From: Venturia oleaginea
Taxonomy: Eukaryota > Ascomycota > Dothideomycetes > Venturiales > Venturiaceae
Direction: 5' to 3'
Assembly: GCA_013176395.1 (NCBI GenBank)
Contig: JABMLP010000003.1
Location: forward strand, 1 to 64,000
DNA length: 64,000 nucleotides
Shown one piece after another: positions 19,673 to 28,379 of the stretch (within the stretch, counting starts at the first letter, position 1; each line of letters begins with the position of its first letter). Both the position numbers and the translations under genes were made by a program. The notes below the pieces were generated by a model. That model had not been told where the DNA came from. It worked only from the letters and a program-made list of their open reading frames with translations, and did not search any database.

Positions 19673-21992
19673 TGTTACAGATCACCTCAAGACCAAAGAG
19701 CAGGGACAGCGGGACTTGCAGAGGATGGTTGGATAACAAGAAGTTGTTGTTAGGACTGATGTGGAGTGGAATCCGGTGGGCGCACAAGAGGGGACTGGTG
19801 CAACCAGGTCAGTCCTAAGAGAGAATAGTACGTGCAGGAGTCACGTGATATTCCCACAGTTCCCACAGCACTTGGCATTGCCCACAGTGTGGGAAGTGTG
19901 AAAAAAAACAGCACACACAGCGAGAACTCAATTTTTGGAATTTACAGAAGTATCATCTAAGGATCATCAAAACACCTCTGCCAGTGGCCGCTCCGGCCTC
20001 TAGAGGCCATCGCGCGTCCCTCAGCGTCGATGAGATATCTCTAGAGTCGCCGTCGCGGCCACGGCAGAGCAAGCAGACGAATACATGAGCAAGCTACACG
20101 AACGATGCGTCCACCAAAGACAACAGCAACCATCTAGTCACTATCTCCCGGCTAGTCCATCACCCCAGATGACACTGCAACGCTCCGAGTCGACGAGTCA
20201 CTGCTAGAACGGCAATACCTTCAACACAACTCAAACACCAGACGCCCGGTGCGCAACAATCGGCACCACACACCACTGCAACGACTAGACAACCTCTCCC
20301 AACGTCTTGGCAAACCGTCCTGCTACAAGCTGTTGCCCAGAGCCTTGAGCCTCTCCCCAAACTGTTGCCTCCCAGTTATGGCATTGGCAAGAGTAGGTGC
20401 GCGACACAGTAAGTAGTAAGGACGCATAGAAGGAGCCTATTGGCGGCAAATCCCCTCCCTGTAAGCTAGCAGACGTAGCCTTGAGCCTCTCCCCAGACTG
20501 TTGCGTCCCAGTTATGGCATTGGCAAGAGTAGGTGCGCGATATAGCAAGCAGGGAGAGCGACTAGCAGCAGATAGGCTCCGACTATAAGACGACAGGTCT
20601 ACAACACAATCGGTGCGACACGATACGGCAGCTGCTAGAGAACCTCATCTACTATCGTCTCCGCAAACCGTCCTGCTGCAAGCTGATGTCCAGAGCCTTG
20701 AGCCTCTCCCCAAACTGTTGCGTCCCAGTTATGGCATTGGCAAGAGTAGGTGCGCAACACAGTAAGCAGTAAGGACGTATAGAAGGAGCTTATTGGCGGC
20801 AAATCCCCTCCCTACAAGCCAGCAGACGTAGCCTTGAGCCTCTCCCCAGACTGTTGCGTCCCAGTTATGGCATTGGCAAGAGTAGGAGCGCGATATAGCA
20901 AGTAGGGAGAGCGACTAGCAGCAGATAGGCTCCGACTATAAGACGGCAGGTCTATAGCACGATCGGCGCCATACAATACGGCAGCTACCAGACAGCCTCG
21001 TCCACGGGCATACCCGGAGTATCACACCCAAGCAGCGAAATCACGACTACGATGGTTACTATTGTCTCCAGCATCACACAACCAAATACACCGCCGCATA
21101 GGAATCTGGTGCAAGGCAACTTTCACAAGCAGAAACATACTTAGGGAACCCATTGGCCTTGAGGGATAAGGCGAAACAGATAGACAAGCTGAGCATTAGA
21201 GGGAGACTGTAGGTAGAAGGATAGCGAAACACGAGGCATTGCCTCTTGAGTCTACATAGCACAGATATACTAGCAGAATAACCAGTATCTACAAGAGCCC
21301 GCGGGCATCTGGAGATACTGGTTAGGGGAAAAGGGGGAGGACCGAGGGGACAGCTGGTCTTGTTTCAGTGAACGGGGCGAAGTGGGGCGCGGTGGATTAT
21401 ATAATCTATCACGTGTCGGCTGTCTGATGAAGTCCTCCTAACCGGACATAGCTGCGTGATTAAGCGGCTGCAACCGAGTAGGATAAAATCAATCAATCAA
21501 TCAATCAATCAGTGTGGGAAGTGTGGGAAGAACCAAGAGGTGTGGGAATACACCTTGGCACCCAGAACCAGAAGGGTATATAGGGAGGACGTTGGACGGA
21601 CTTTCCTTTCTCTCTTCGTGGTTATCTCATGTTATGTTTCTCACATAGGAGCTTCTTCAACCTACTACAGTAACGACCTTTTACTTAGATACAATCAAGC
21701 ACAAGTCATATGCACACGAAGCAAGCCCACCCCCAACCTTCATACTAACCGACAAGCGTTCAGGATTGATCTGAGGATCAAATCGGTTAGACGACAATTG
21801 AATTGGGAGATACATCGAACGGCTAGGATCTAGTGAGCCTCCAAAGAACCTGAGCAAGGAAAGGTACTTAAGGTAAGTACTTCCAGACTGATATTGCCCT
21901 TACCCCAAACCCGCGGACCAGAACAAGAGAACACAGGCGTCAAGAAGGTCTTGACATAATCAACTGTGTTGAGAAACGAGTTCCCCGTAACA
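19673..21992 (+). repeat. 695-bp solo LTR, copy 1 (split by a 1.6 kb element)
   Basis: It begins TGTTACAG and ends CCGTAACA, the short inverted ends of an LTR. Subtracting the nested element (19901-21511) and its 14-bp duplication leaves 695 bp, the same as the copy at 57646-59957. No internal retrotransposon sequence lies beside it, so it is a solo LTR. The bases next to its ends (GTATT and GATAC) do not match. The orientation is assigned arbitrarily. Confidence 0.82.
19901..21511 (+). mobile_element. 1.6 kb CAAT-tailed retroelement, copy B (in LTR)
   Basis: This full-length 1,611-bp copy is inserted in the 695-bp LTR and flanked by the 14-bp repeat GTGTGGGAAGTGTG (19887-19900 and 21512-21525). 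The 5' end starts with an A-run and GCACACACAG, and the 3' end is (CAAT)n. Inside, a roughly 60-bp motif (GTCCCAGTTATGGCATTGGC) occurs near 20344, 20477, 20694 and 20830, that is, two units of about 353 bp in tandem. The last 100 bp before the tail can form three stems. Confidence 0.9.
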
Positions 21993-22467
21993 GATACAGC
22001 CAGAGAATATTCATAATGATGAGTGCAGGGTCCAACATATCGATGTTAGGCGAGTAGTTTGAATATATAATGTTCTCGTACAGTGTGCGGGGTCGACAAA
22101 GATATATAATGTGATTCAACAGTTGATGGGGAGAAAGAGCAGCAAACCAAAGACGGCGCGGCACAATGGCTTTATGTTTTCCGTGCGGTCAATAAACGGC
22201 AGGAAATCCAGTGCGAGTCTGATTCGAAAGGTTCTGACTCTTCGTAGTCAGATTGGATGCAATCTTGAAGGCCATTCGTTCGCCGAGTGTATCGAGAATC
22301 TACCTTGGCTTGTCAGCCATTTCTTCATCCTGCGGCTGGTCGCAGAAGAGTCGTCAATTTTGAATTAGGCGCGCTGAAACACAGTCGGCCCAAAATCTTG
22401 GCCTTGGTGACCGTACAAGTTTTAATTGTAGCATTTTCCGTCCCTCTTCATTCTTGAGTAATGGTCA
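21993..22467. other. Intergenic region downstream of TatD gene
   Basis: Short ORFs on both strands (for example plus 22111-22368) have no recognised motif. The region presumably holds the 3' UTR of the TatD-like gene. Confidence 0.4.
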
Positions 22468-23646
22468 TCAAGCTCCATCATTGAAACTAGTCTTCTCACC
22501 GAAGACAAAATATCTCCAATTCTTGCCCAACTGGATGACACCGTATTCCAAAGTCCAGTCTTTCAATCGACAGATCTTACGGACGATGTCTTCCAAATTC
22601 TGGTCCATGCGATATCCAGCACTATCAAGATCACTTTCCACCAGAATCCGGTCTGCTGGCAAAATTTTGATGACATCCTCTGTTTTGGAAGCGGCTGCCT
22701 TGGAAAAATTGATGGCGGTTGAAAAAGAAAAGAAGATCTCGGCGGGATTGCTTGGTTGGAGGTACTGCTTGATTGGATCAGGTGGTCCCGAATAGGAATG
22801 TAAACAGACTCGCGGGGGGTATGGCTTGGGGCTTCCACAATCTTCAGCTTCGCTTTCGTCGATGTTCATGGTAGATGCGGCTTGCTGCATTTTTCGCTCC
22901 CTCTTGCTAAGTACTTTTCTCTCATGCCCTTTCCAGGTGTCTTTGAGCACGTCAAAGACCTGACCGTGGGCCTGAACACCATGGACGGAGACAGCTCTTT
23001 GCAATTCACCCGCTAGCTGTAATTGTGCTTTGAGGACTTTCTTCTGATGGTCCATCGCAACCCGAAATGGCGAGAGATGTCGTCCTTCGCGACCGCCGGG
23101 CGTGAGAGTGTCGTCCCTCTCTTCTTCATGATCAGGTGCCAAATTATTGGGAATGCGAAAAGACTTGTCCAGCCCGATTTCTCCCACAAGAGCCAGTGGA
23201 TATTTCTTGAGATAGTCTCGCGTTTGTGACAGAAGTTGTGATAGAGGCCGCGGTTCTGGCAGTCCCAGTAGGAAGCCTCGATCCTCAGGCTTTGGCATCG
23301 ACGAAAGGACAGCTGTATAATGCTTGACTTTCTCATCTTCGTTCAAGATGTCTCTCGAATCGAAAATTTTATCATCGAAAAGTTGATGGGAGAACCAAGG
23401 ATGCCAACCAAAACACGGAATGACTCGCTCATTCGCATTGATCTGCCGAGATGCGGACGACTCGTCCTTCAACTGGAGTCTGTCTGCAACCGATGCAATC
23501 AATTCTTGATCTTGAGCACGCGTTGCCATGATGGTGAGAACCTTGGCTTTCATGTTCGGGATGGCTTTGATGCTCGGCATGGTATCAGTTGGATGACAGT
23601 GGGCGTCAAAGACACCAAGATGCCATGGGAAAGACTTGGAGGTCAT
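22468..23646 (-). CDS. TatD-family metal-dependent hydrolase (Scn1-like)
   Basis: This is a 392-residue single-exon protein of the TatD/amidohydrolase fold, which acts as a metal-dependent phosphoesterase or DNase. Fission yeast Scn1 (Cut9-interacting) is the closest type I recognise. The metal ligands are in the expected order: the HxH of DAHCHP (H16, H18), E156 in GEIGLD, H222 in SVHG, H283 in CLHSYSG and D339 in ESDLD. A charged insert at about residues 235-275 fits the fungal form. The first ATG is used. Only 46 bp separate it from a transposon fragment, so its upstream region has been replaced. It is intact and probably nuclear or cytosolic. Confidence 0.9.
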   Translation of the reverse strand: MTSKSFPWHLGVFDAHCHPTDTMPSIKAIPNMKAKVLTIMATRAQDQELIASVADRLQLKDESSASRQINANERVIPCFGWHPWFSHQLFDDKIFDSRDILNEDEKVKHYTAVLSSMPKPEDRGFLLGLPEPRPLSQLLSQTRDYLKKYPLALVGEIGLDKSFRIPNNLAPDHEEERDDTLTPGGREGRHLSPFRVAMDHQKKVLKAQLQLAGELQRAVSVHGVQAHGQVFDVLKDTWKGHERKVLSKRERKMQQAASTMNIDESEAEDCGSPKPYPPRVCLHSYSGPPDPIKQYLQPSNPAEIFFSFSTAINFSKAAASKTEDVIKILPADRILVESDLDSAGYRMDQNLEDIVRKICRLKDWTLEYGVIQLGKNWRYFVFGEKTSFNDGA

Positions 23647-23692
23647 GATTTCAATGGGTCGATGAAAGTTGTTGGTCTAAAGATTGATTGAT

Positions 23693-23840
23693 TGATTGAT
23701 TGATTGTTTCCTACTCGGTTGCAGCCGCTTAATCACGCAGCTATGTCCGGTCAGGAGGACTTCACCAGACAGCCGACACGTGATAAATCATAAAATCTAC
23801 CACGCCCCACTTCGCCTCGTTCACTAAAACAAGACCAGCT
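23693..23840 (-). mobile_element. CAAT-tailed retroelement, 5'-truncated copy E
   Basis: This holds only the last 150 bp or so of the 1.6 kb family, with the tail (ATTG)n at 23693-23706. Severe 5' truncation is typical of target-primed retroelements. Its 5' edge coincides with the end of the foldback element at 23841, so it may have been longer and cut by that insertion. It lies in the promoter region of the TatD-like gene. Confidence 0.8.
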
Positions 23841-26544
23841 GTTATCTCATAAATCAGACTCCCGATATGTTTTCTTCCTTCCGTTCCTTACCGCCTCAAA
23901 TTCGAGGCATTCAAAAGTTCCGCTAAGCTCCACCAAATTCCTTTGTCCAATCATATCCATTCGCGGCTTCGCCGCTAATCCACCCTAGACGCACATCCAC
24001 CAAACCAAGTTCCACCATGTTCCTCCCACCAATTAGACCATTTGGTGGCTACGCCACCAGCATGGTACCTATATAGGCCCACTTTTAAGCTCCAAAAAGC
24101 TCCAACAGCCAATGAGCGTCACGGAAGGAAGAAAACACACCAGGAGTCTGAGAGCAAATGGGCGCGGTTTGTATGGGCGACCGCTATCACCACACAACCC
24201 CAAAATCATACCACTTTTACTTATTATATACGCGTCAAATTATTAGAGTGGACTCTTTTATACCGCCCTCAAGTTCTCTGCTTTCAGCTGCCCCTCCCAC
24301 AAGTCCTATTGTCCCACTGTCGAGTCAACTCTCTCCATCTCCTGCCAGTTCCCCCACCTTTTTGGAAGAAGATTCGGATGATGAGTCCGAAGAAGATCTC
24401 GAGGACGCCGAAATAGAACTCGAAGATATACAGACTCCTGTCCTTCGCCCTTACCGTCCATATATACCTTCGTCGTCTACTCGCCTTCCGTCATCGTCAT
24501 CGCGCCAGCCCAAAATCAGCGCGTCGGATAAGATACAAGAGGTCTTGGACTTGCTAAGCCTTCGTGGTTGGAGCTTCCAGGACTTCTTAAGAGCTTGGGT
24601 GGGAGCACGTCCTCGTGGCAGTGGTGGTGGGTCTATACAGCGCGATCTGGTAGAGGATATAAGGCATTCGCAATTCCGTACGGTTGAGCTTCGCCAGCGT
24701 GCACTGAACAATGTTGCTAGCGAGTTGGTTACTGCTGGCTTGTTGACTATCCCGGCACCCCCATCTTCACTTGAAGCCGTTAGTATTACACTTCTCGCGG
24801 AGATAGATACCCTCATTCTGTCGTCTACGGAATACTTTGGCATATTCGGAGAAGGGGAGGTTGATTCCACAGTGCTCGAAAGACTTGATTTCGTCGCAGG
24901 CTGTAGCACGATCAATCGCTTTGCTCCTACCTGGTATACATTCATATCCCGTCTCTTGGTCAATCAGCGTAGTCACCGTAAGACTGGTTGGAACTCGGCA
25001 AAATTTGAGGTTTCGTTGAGTAAAAAAGTGTTTGCGATTACTGGCATCGTTTGTTACTCGAGGAAGAAGAAGACCTCGAACATGTTCCCTATTCTTTTTG
25101 GGACGTATATGCTGGGGACTGGGACGAAAAGACGTGTCATTCAGACCTTGTCAGGGCTAGGGATCTGTCCATCGAGGATACGCTGTAGACATACTTGGAC
25201 AGTCTCTCGTTGCATTCCGACATTGCCTCTTGACCTAGCAGTATCAATCACACTGGGAAGAAAGGAGAGATCGGACGTCGGTACCAACGCGAGCTGTACA
25301 CGGAGGTCTACCTCCGAAGAGGGTGTGGACGAGGAAGAAGATGGTAGGTGGTCGCGCCGTTGCTGCGGCTGCCTTGAGGAGTCAGTTCGACCTCGTCGAT
25401 TCTGCTGCCTCTTGGCTGCTGGAGGCATTGTGTGTAAACCTGGAACCTGCCGGAACTTATAGGAGCTTGTCGATGCCTGCTCTACAACCTGCACTAACGG
25501 ATACGCCACTCGATATCAGATTCCGGTGCGGGTGTGGTATTATCTAATTGGTTGCAGGAACTTCGCGGAACCCCTGGGAGGTTGCGAATGCTGAACGTCG
25601 CGAGCTTAAAGGCACCAGTTGCTGACAAGTGTGCTACAGCTGGTGAAGAAGCTTGGTTGTAGGAGCTTCTCGGAACTCCTAGGATCTTACGAACACCGAT
25701 GAATGCTGCAATGCGTCAGTATATAGCTTACGGCAAATGGGCTTTCTCACGTCGATGAACACGACATATAGACTCATGATTATTTCGATGGAACAGGTAC
25801 GAGGTGTGAGAGAGGGGTCCATCTTACCAGCATACGAAGTTTAGGGATAATGCGACCGGTGTGGTGGTGTATACATGTATGGTGTAGTTATCAGGGTTAG
25901 GGTCCGGATTTCGACGTTTACACCACCACTGTACAGAACACCACAACGCCTGGACTGGGATTCTGAATACACTACGTACGAGATCAATATCAATCTCATG
26001 GGCTTCTTTGTTATGGTGTTTATACCTCGAAATCTGCACGTTGGCCTGGGGGCCCAAAGGTCGGGCTTTTGGATAGCGGCCGCAGGCTTCAGAGTCGATA
26101 CACGCCAAATCCATGAGAAGACATTCGAGAATGGAGGTGGTATTTAAATAAAGTGTGCTATATACAAGAAAACCAGCGCTATAAAGTTATGTCTTTGTTT
26201 GATCGATATTCGCGGTGTACATTGTGGTGTTTATAAAAACGCATAAATTCGAAGGTTGGTGATAGCGGCCGCCCATACAAACCGCGCCCATTTTCGCTCA
26301 GACGCTACGATTGTGTGTTTTTGGGGTGGTAGGGGTTCTTGGGTTTAATTGGTTGTAGGAGCTTGGTGGAGCTTGAAAGTGGGTCTGGGTAGGGGGGCAT
26401 GTTGGTGGCGGAGCCACCGGTAGTTTTGATTGGATAAAGGAAGTTGGCGGAGTTTTTAGGAATTTGGGGTCTGGAGCGATACCGTAAATGGTCTAGCGCT
26501 TTCCACGAAAACACACAATTGTAGCGTCTGATTTATGAGATAAC
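23841..26544. mobile_element. Foldback-ended DNA transposon, unclassified
   Basis: The 2.7 kb element is bounded by the 19-bp inverted repeat GTTATCTCATAAATCAGAC (23841-23859 and 26526-26544). The inverted similarity continues, with gaps, for about 330 bp up to GGGCGCGGTTTGTATGGGCG at both inner ends. Each arm is itself a foldback: 23856-23884 pairs with 24121-24149, and 26300-26321 pairs with 26507-26528. Each arm also carries a GGTGGCTNCGCCACC hairpin. One long ORF lies inside. No target duplication is evident. I do not recognise the superfamily. Confidence 0.72.
24158..25462 (+). CDS. Unrecognised protein inside the foldback element
   Basis: This is a 434-codon ORF that starts within the left terminal arm, so the true start may be later. 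It has a Ser/Pro-rich stretch, then an acidic patch (EEDSDDESEEDLEDAE) near residues 70-90, then a mostly helical region (VLDLLSLRGWSFQDFLRAW) from about 125. Later comes a segment (ITGIVCYSRKKKTSNMF...GTGTKRRVIQTL) resembling the N-terminal part of large fungal proteins annotated only as DUF6589; this link is inference. The frame appears shifted near 25170, since a different frame continues more naturally. A longer catalytic half, if it existed, is missing. Its role is unknown. Confidence 0.5.
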   Translation: MGAVCMGDRYHHTTPKSYHFYLLYTRQIIRVDSFIPPSSSLLSAAPPTSPIVPLSSQLSPSPASSPTFLEEDSDDESEEDLEDAEIELEDIQTPVLRPYRPYIPSSSTRLPSSSSRQPKISASDKIQEVLDLLSLRGWSFQDFLRAWVGARPRGSGGGSIQRDLVEDIRHSQFRTVELRQRALNNVASELVTAGLLTIPAPPSSLEAVSITLLAEIDTLILSSTEYFGIFGEGEVDSTVLERLDFVAGCSTINRFAPTWYTFISRLLVNQRSHRKTGWNSAKFEVSLSKKVFAITGIVCYSRKKKTSNMFPILFGTYMLGTGTKRRVIQTLSGLGICPSRIRCRHTWTVSRCIPTLPLDLAVSITLGRKERSDVGTNASCTRRSTSEEGVDEEEDGRWSRRCCGCLEESVRPRRFCCLLAAGGIVCKPGTCRNL

Positions 26545-26797
26545 GTTGACGAGTATTTAGCCGTACTAGCTATGAGCGAGCGTGATAGAAGTCAAATGGT
26601 ATTATCTTTCTATGAGTCAAGACATTGCGTGAAGAGTCTAAGCACAGTGGAGAAATCGCGAGGTAGGTAAGGGATTCCTCGGTTTGTGCGCTAGTGTCAC
26701 TCCGTGACAGGGAGAACAGGTACGAGATATGAATTGCGGGGGTGGGTAAGGGGATAACTATATTAATTTCCTCAACCACTTCAGTAGCAGAGACCGA

Positions 26798-26804
26798 TAT
26801 AAAA
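26798..26804 (+). promoter_or_regulatory. TATA box of the knottin-like gene
   Basis: TATAAAA lies about 120 bp before the ATG at 26924, followed by a pyrimidine-rich leader (CTCTCTTTCTCGTTCTCC). The position fits a fungal core promoter. Confidence 0.5.
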
Positions 26805-26923
26805 GAGGTAGGGAGAAAGTGGAGGTTATAAGAACAAGCACAACACAAACGACCTTTAGCAGTATCCTCATCTTCGTCTCTCTTTCTCGTTCTCCTTATA
26901 CACAACTTTAAAGACATTTTGAA

Positions 26924-27260
26924 ATGCAACTCCTTAACAGTATCATCCTTACCCTCGGCGCCGTCGTTCTCCTTATACCCTCGTCTGCTATTGCGTGCCA
27001 AGTTGAAGGACGTACGTATCACGTCTTCCAAACATGATAAGATTTCTTCATCCACCAGTCTCACTCCTTTCCAACCCAAACCTGACTAACATTCTGGCTA
27101 ATAGAAGCATGCTCTAACCGCAACCCCTGCTGCTCCGGACATCTTTGCGTCGGTACGTACACGAAACATCTTAAAGAAACTTTAACCCCATTGTTTCGAC
27201 GTCGGTGGCATCCACAGAATTAACGCTTAAACTACAGGCTCAACTTGCGTGCCCTTCTGA
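26924..27260 (+). CDS. Small secreted knottin-like protein (52 aa, 3 exons)
   Basis: The exons are 26924-27011, 27105-27152 and 27238-27260. Both introns start GTACGT, end TAG or CAG, and have TAAC-type branch sites; the phases agree and the frame closes at a TGA. The product has a signal peptide (about residues 1-24, ending SSAIA) and a mature part of about 28 residues. Its six cysteines are spaced C-x6-C-x5-C-C-x4-C-x4-C (residues 25, 32, 38, 39, 44, 49). This is the classic inhibitor-cystine-knot pattern. Such proteins are secreted, very stable, and act as effectors, inhibitors or antimicrobials; which applies here is unknown. It sits between a transposon and a damaged gene. Confidence 0.78.
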
Positions 27261-27326
27261 TCCTACACCTCTGGACCTCCTTCGCTGTTCGGAGATGAAC
27301 GTTTTTGAGTGAGCTGGAAGGAGAGG

Positions 27327-27828
27327 TCAGGTACTTAGGATTGAAAACATTGGATGAAATGCCTCAACGTTTTTCTGCTCAATGGTGGAGACGATCTTTT
27401 CAACACGATCGTCGGCTGGCGTGATGTTTTGATACGACCAACAGAATTCAGGTTGTTGCTTGAACAACAGACGTGAACTTGTTAGTAGTACCAAGTGAAT
27501 GGTTTCAAATTTTTTGCTTTGACCTCCAATCAAATAGTTATTGTCTGCGGCTCATTTGAAGCGTGATACTTGCCTTAATCGTCCAGTTAACGTCTGACGT
27601 AGTATGTGCACTGCCGCTGTCGACAGTACTTGTCACGTTTTTATCCGTGCCAAAACGGTATTGTACATAATTCCGTTGCGAGGAGACCTTCACATTTGAC
27701 CAGCGGAATCGTTCGATACCGAGATCACCAGCTTGGCTGTACTGAAGGCTTCTTGACAAACACATATACACGTGCTCAGATGGGCAAAGTTGAGATGTGA
27801 TGGATTCGAGATAGATTCTTGTAGTCAT
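27327..27828 (-). pseudogene. Unrecognised protein, one frameshift
   Basis: Two ORFs (27828-27538 and 27533-27327) read as one protein of about 165 residues if one base is adjusted near 27555. No splice pair joins them, so I treat it as a frameshift (decay or assembly error). The first part contains VQYRFGTDKNV and the second HLVLLTSSRLLFKQQPEFCWSY; both look like a beta-rich domain. I do not recognise the family. Confidence 0.4.
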
Positions 27829-28040
27829 GGTAAGGTGTAAAAATTGAGGTGTGTTTGGAAATGGCGTGAAAGGCTTCGGACGTTTGGCGAGATCTGGCTC
27901 GGCACAATATTCATTCGAGACACACTAGCGCCAAAGCCTTCTCACCAGCCTTGATGTCTCTTCTCACTACATCACATCGCAACTGCAGGAACAAAGACCT
28001 GTCCGCTGCTTTCACAGAGATTTCCCTAGTTTTTAACACA

Positions 28041-28295
28041 TCAAACAGCTGAACGAAGGCTGAGCGTTTTTACTTGGCAAACGCTACATTTGGAAACTAA
28101 AGGTATCGTGGCGCTCCAGTAGGATCCACTTATCCCACCAAGCCTGGAGAGGTCGTACAGACATATTTGAAGTCCTTGAAATAGATTGCCAGGGTCCACA
28201 ACGAATGTCGTACTGTAAATTACTTTGCATGTGACACAATTTATAAAGAACGCTGTGACGACGAATCGCCAGGCAACCCCTGCAAATAGACGCAT
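28041..28295 (-). CDS. Hypothetical ORF (84 aa), possible signal anchor
   Basis: It begins with a hydrophobic stretch (VAWRFVVTAFFINCVTCKVIY) and contains several cysteines. No family is recognised. It could be a fragment of a gene continuing under the damaged ORF at 27327-27828. Regions 27261-27326 and 27829-28040 show nothing else. Confidence 0.2.
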   Translation of the reverse strand: MRLFAGVAWRFVVTAFFINCVTCKVIYSTTFVVDPGNLFQGLQICLYDLSRLGGISGSYWSATIPLVSKCSVCQVKTLSLRSAV

Positions 28296-28379
28296 GCTCC
28301 TGGCGGTTCCAATTCGTGTAACTCGTCTGGCTTCATAGTTTTAGTAGACGTAATTGCCTCGACTCCAATCGTATCTGTA

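Noticed and set aside
21428..21460. Hammerhead ribozyme in the retroelement 3' end
   Set aside because: CTGATGA and three stems are present, but the required GAAA strand reads ATA, copy E has CTGGTGA, and no clear NUH cleavage site follows. Kept only as a structured-RNA finding.
27540..27575. GC-AG intron joining the two halves of the gene at 27327-27828
   Set aside because: The only possible intron would be about 29 bp and the phase does not fit; a one-base frameshift explains it better.
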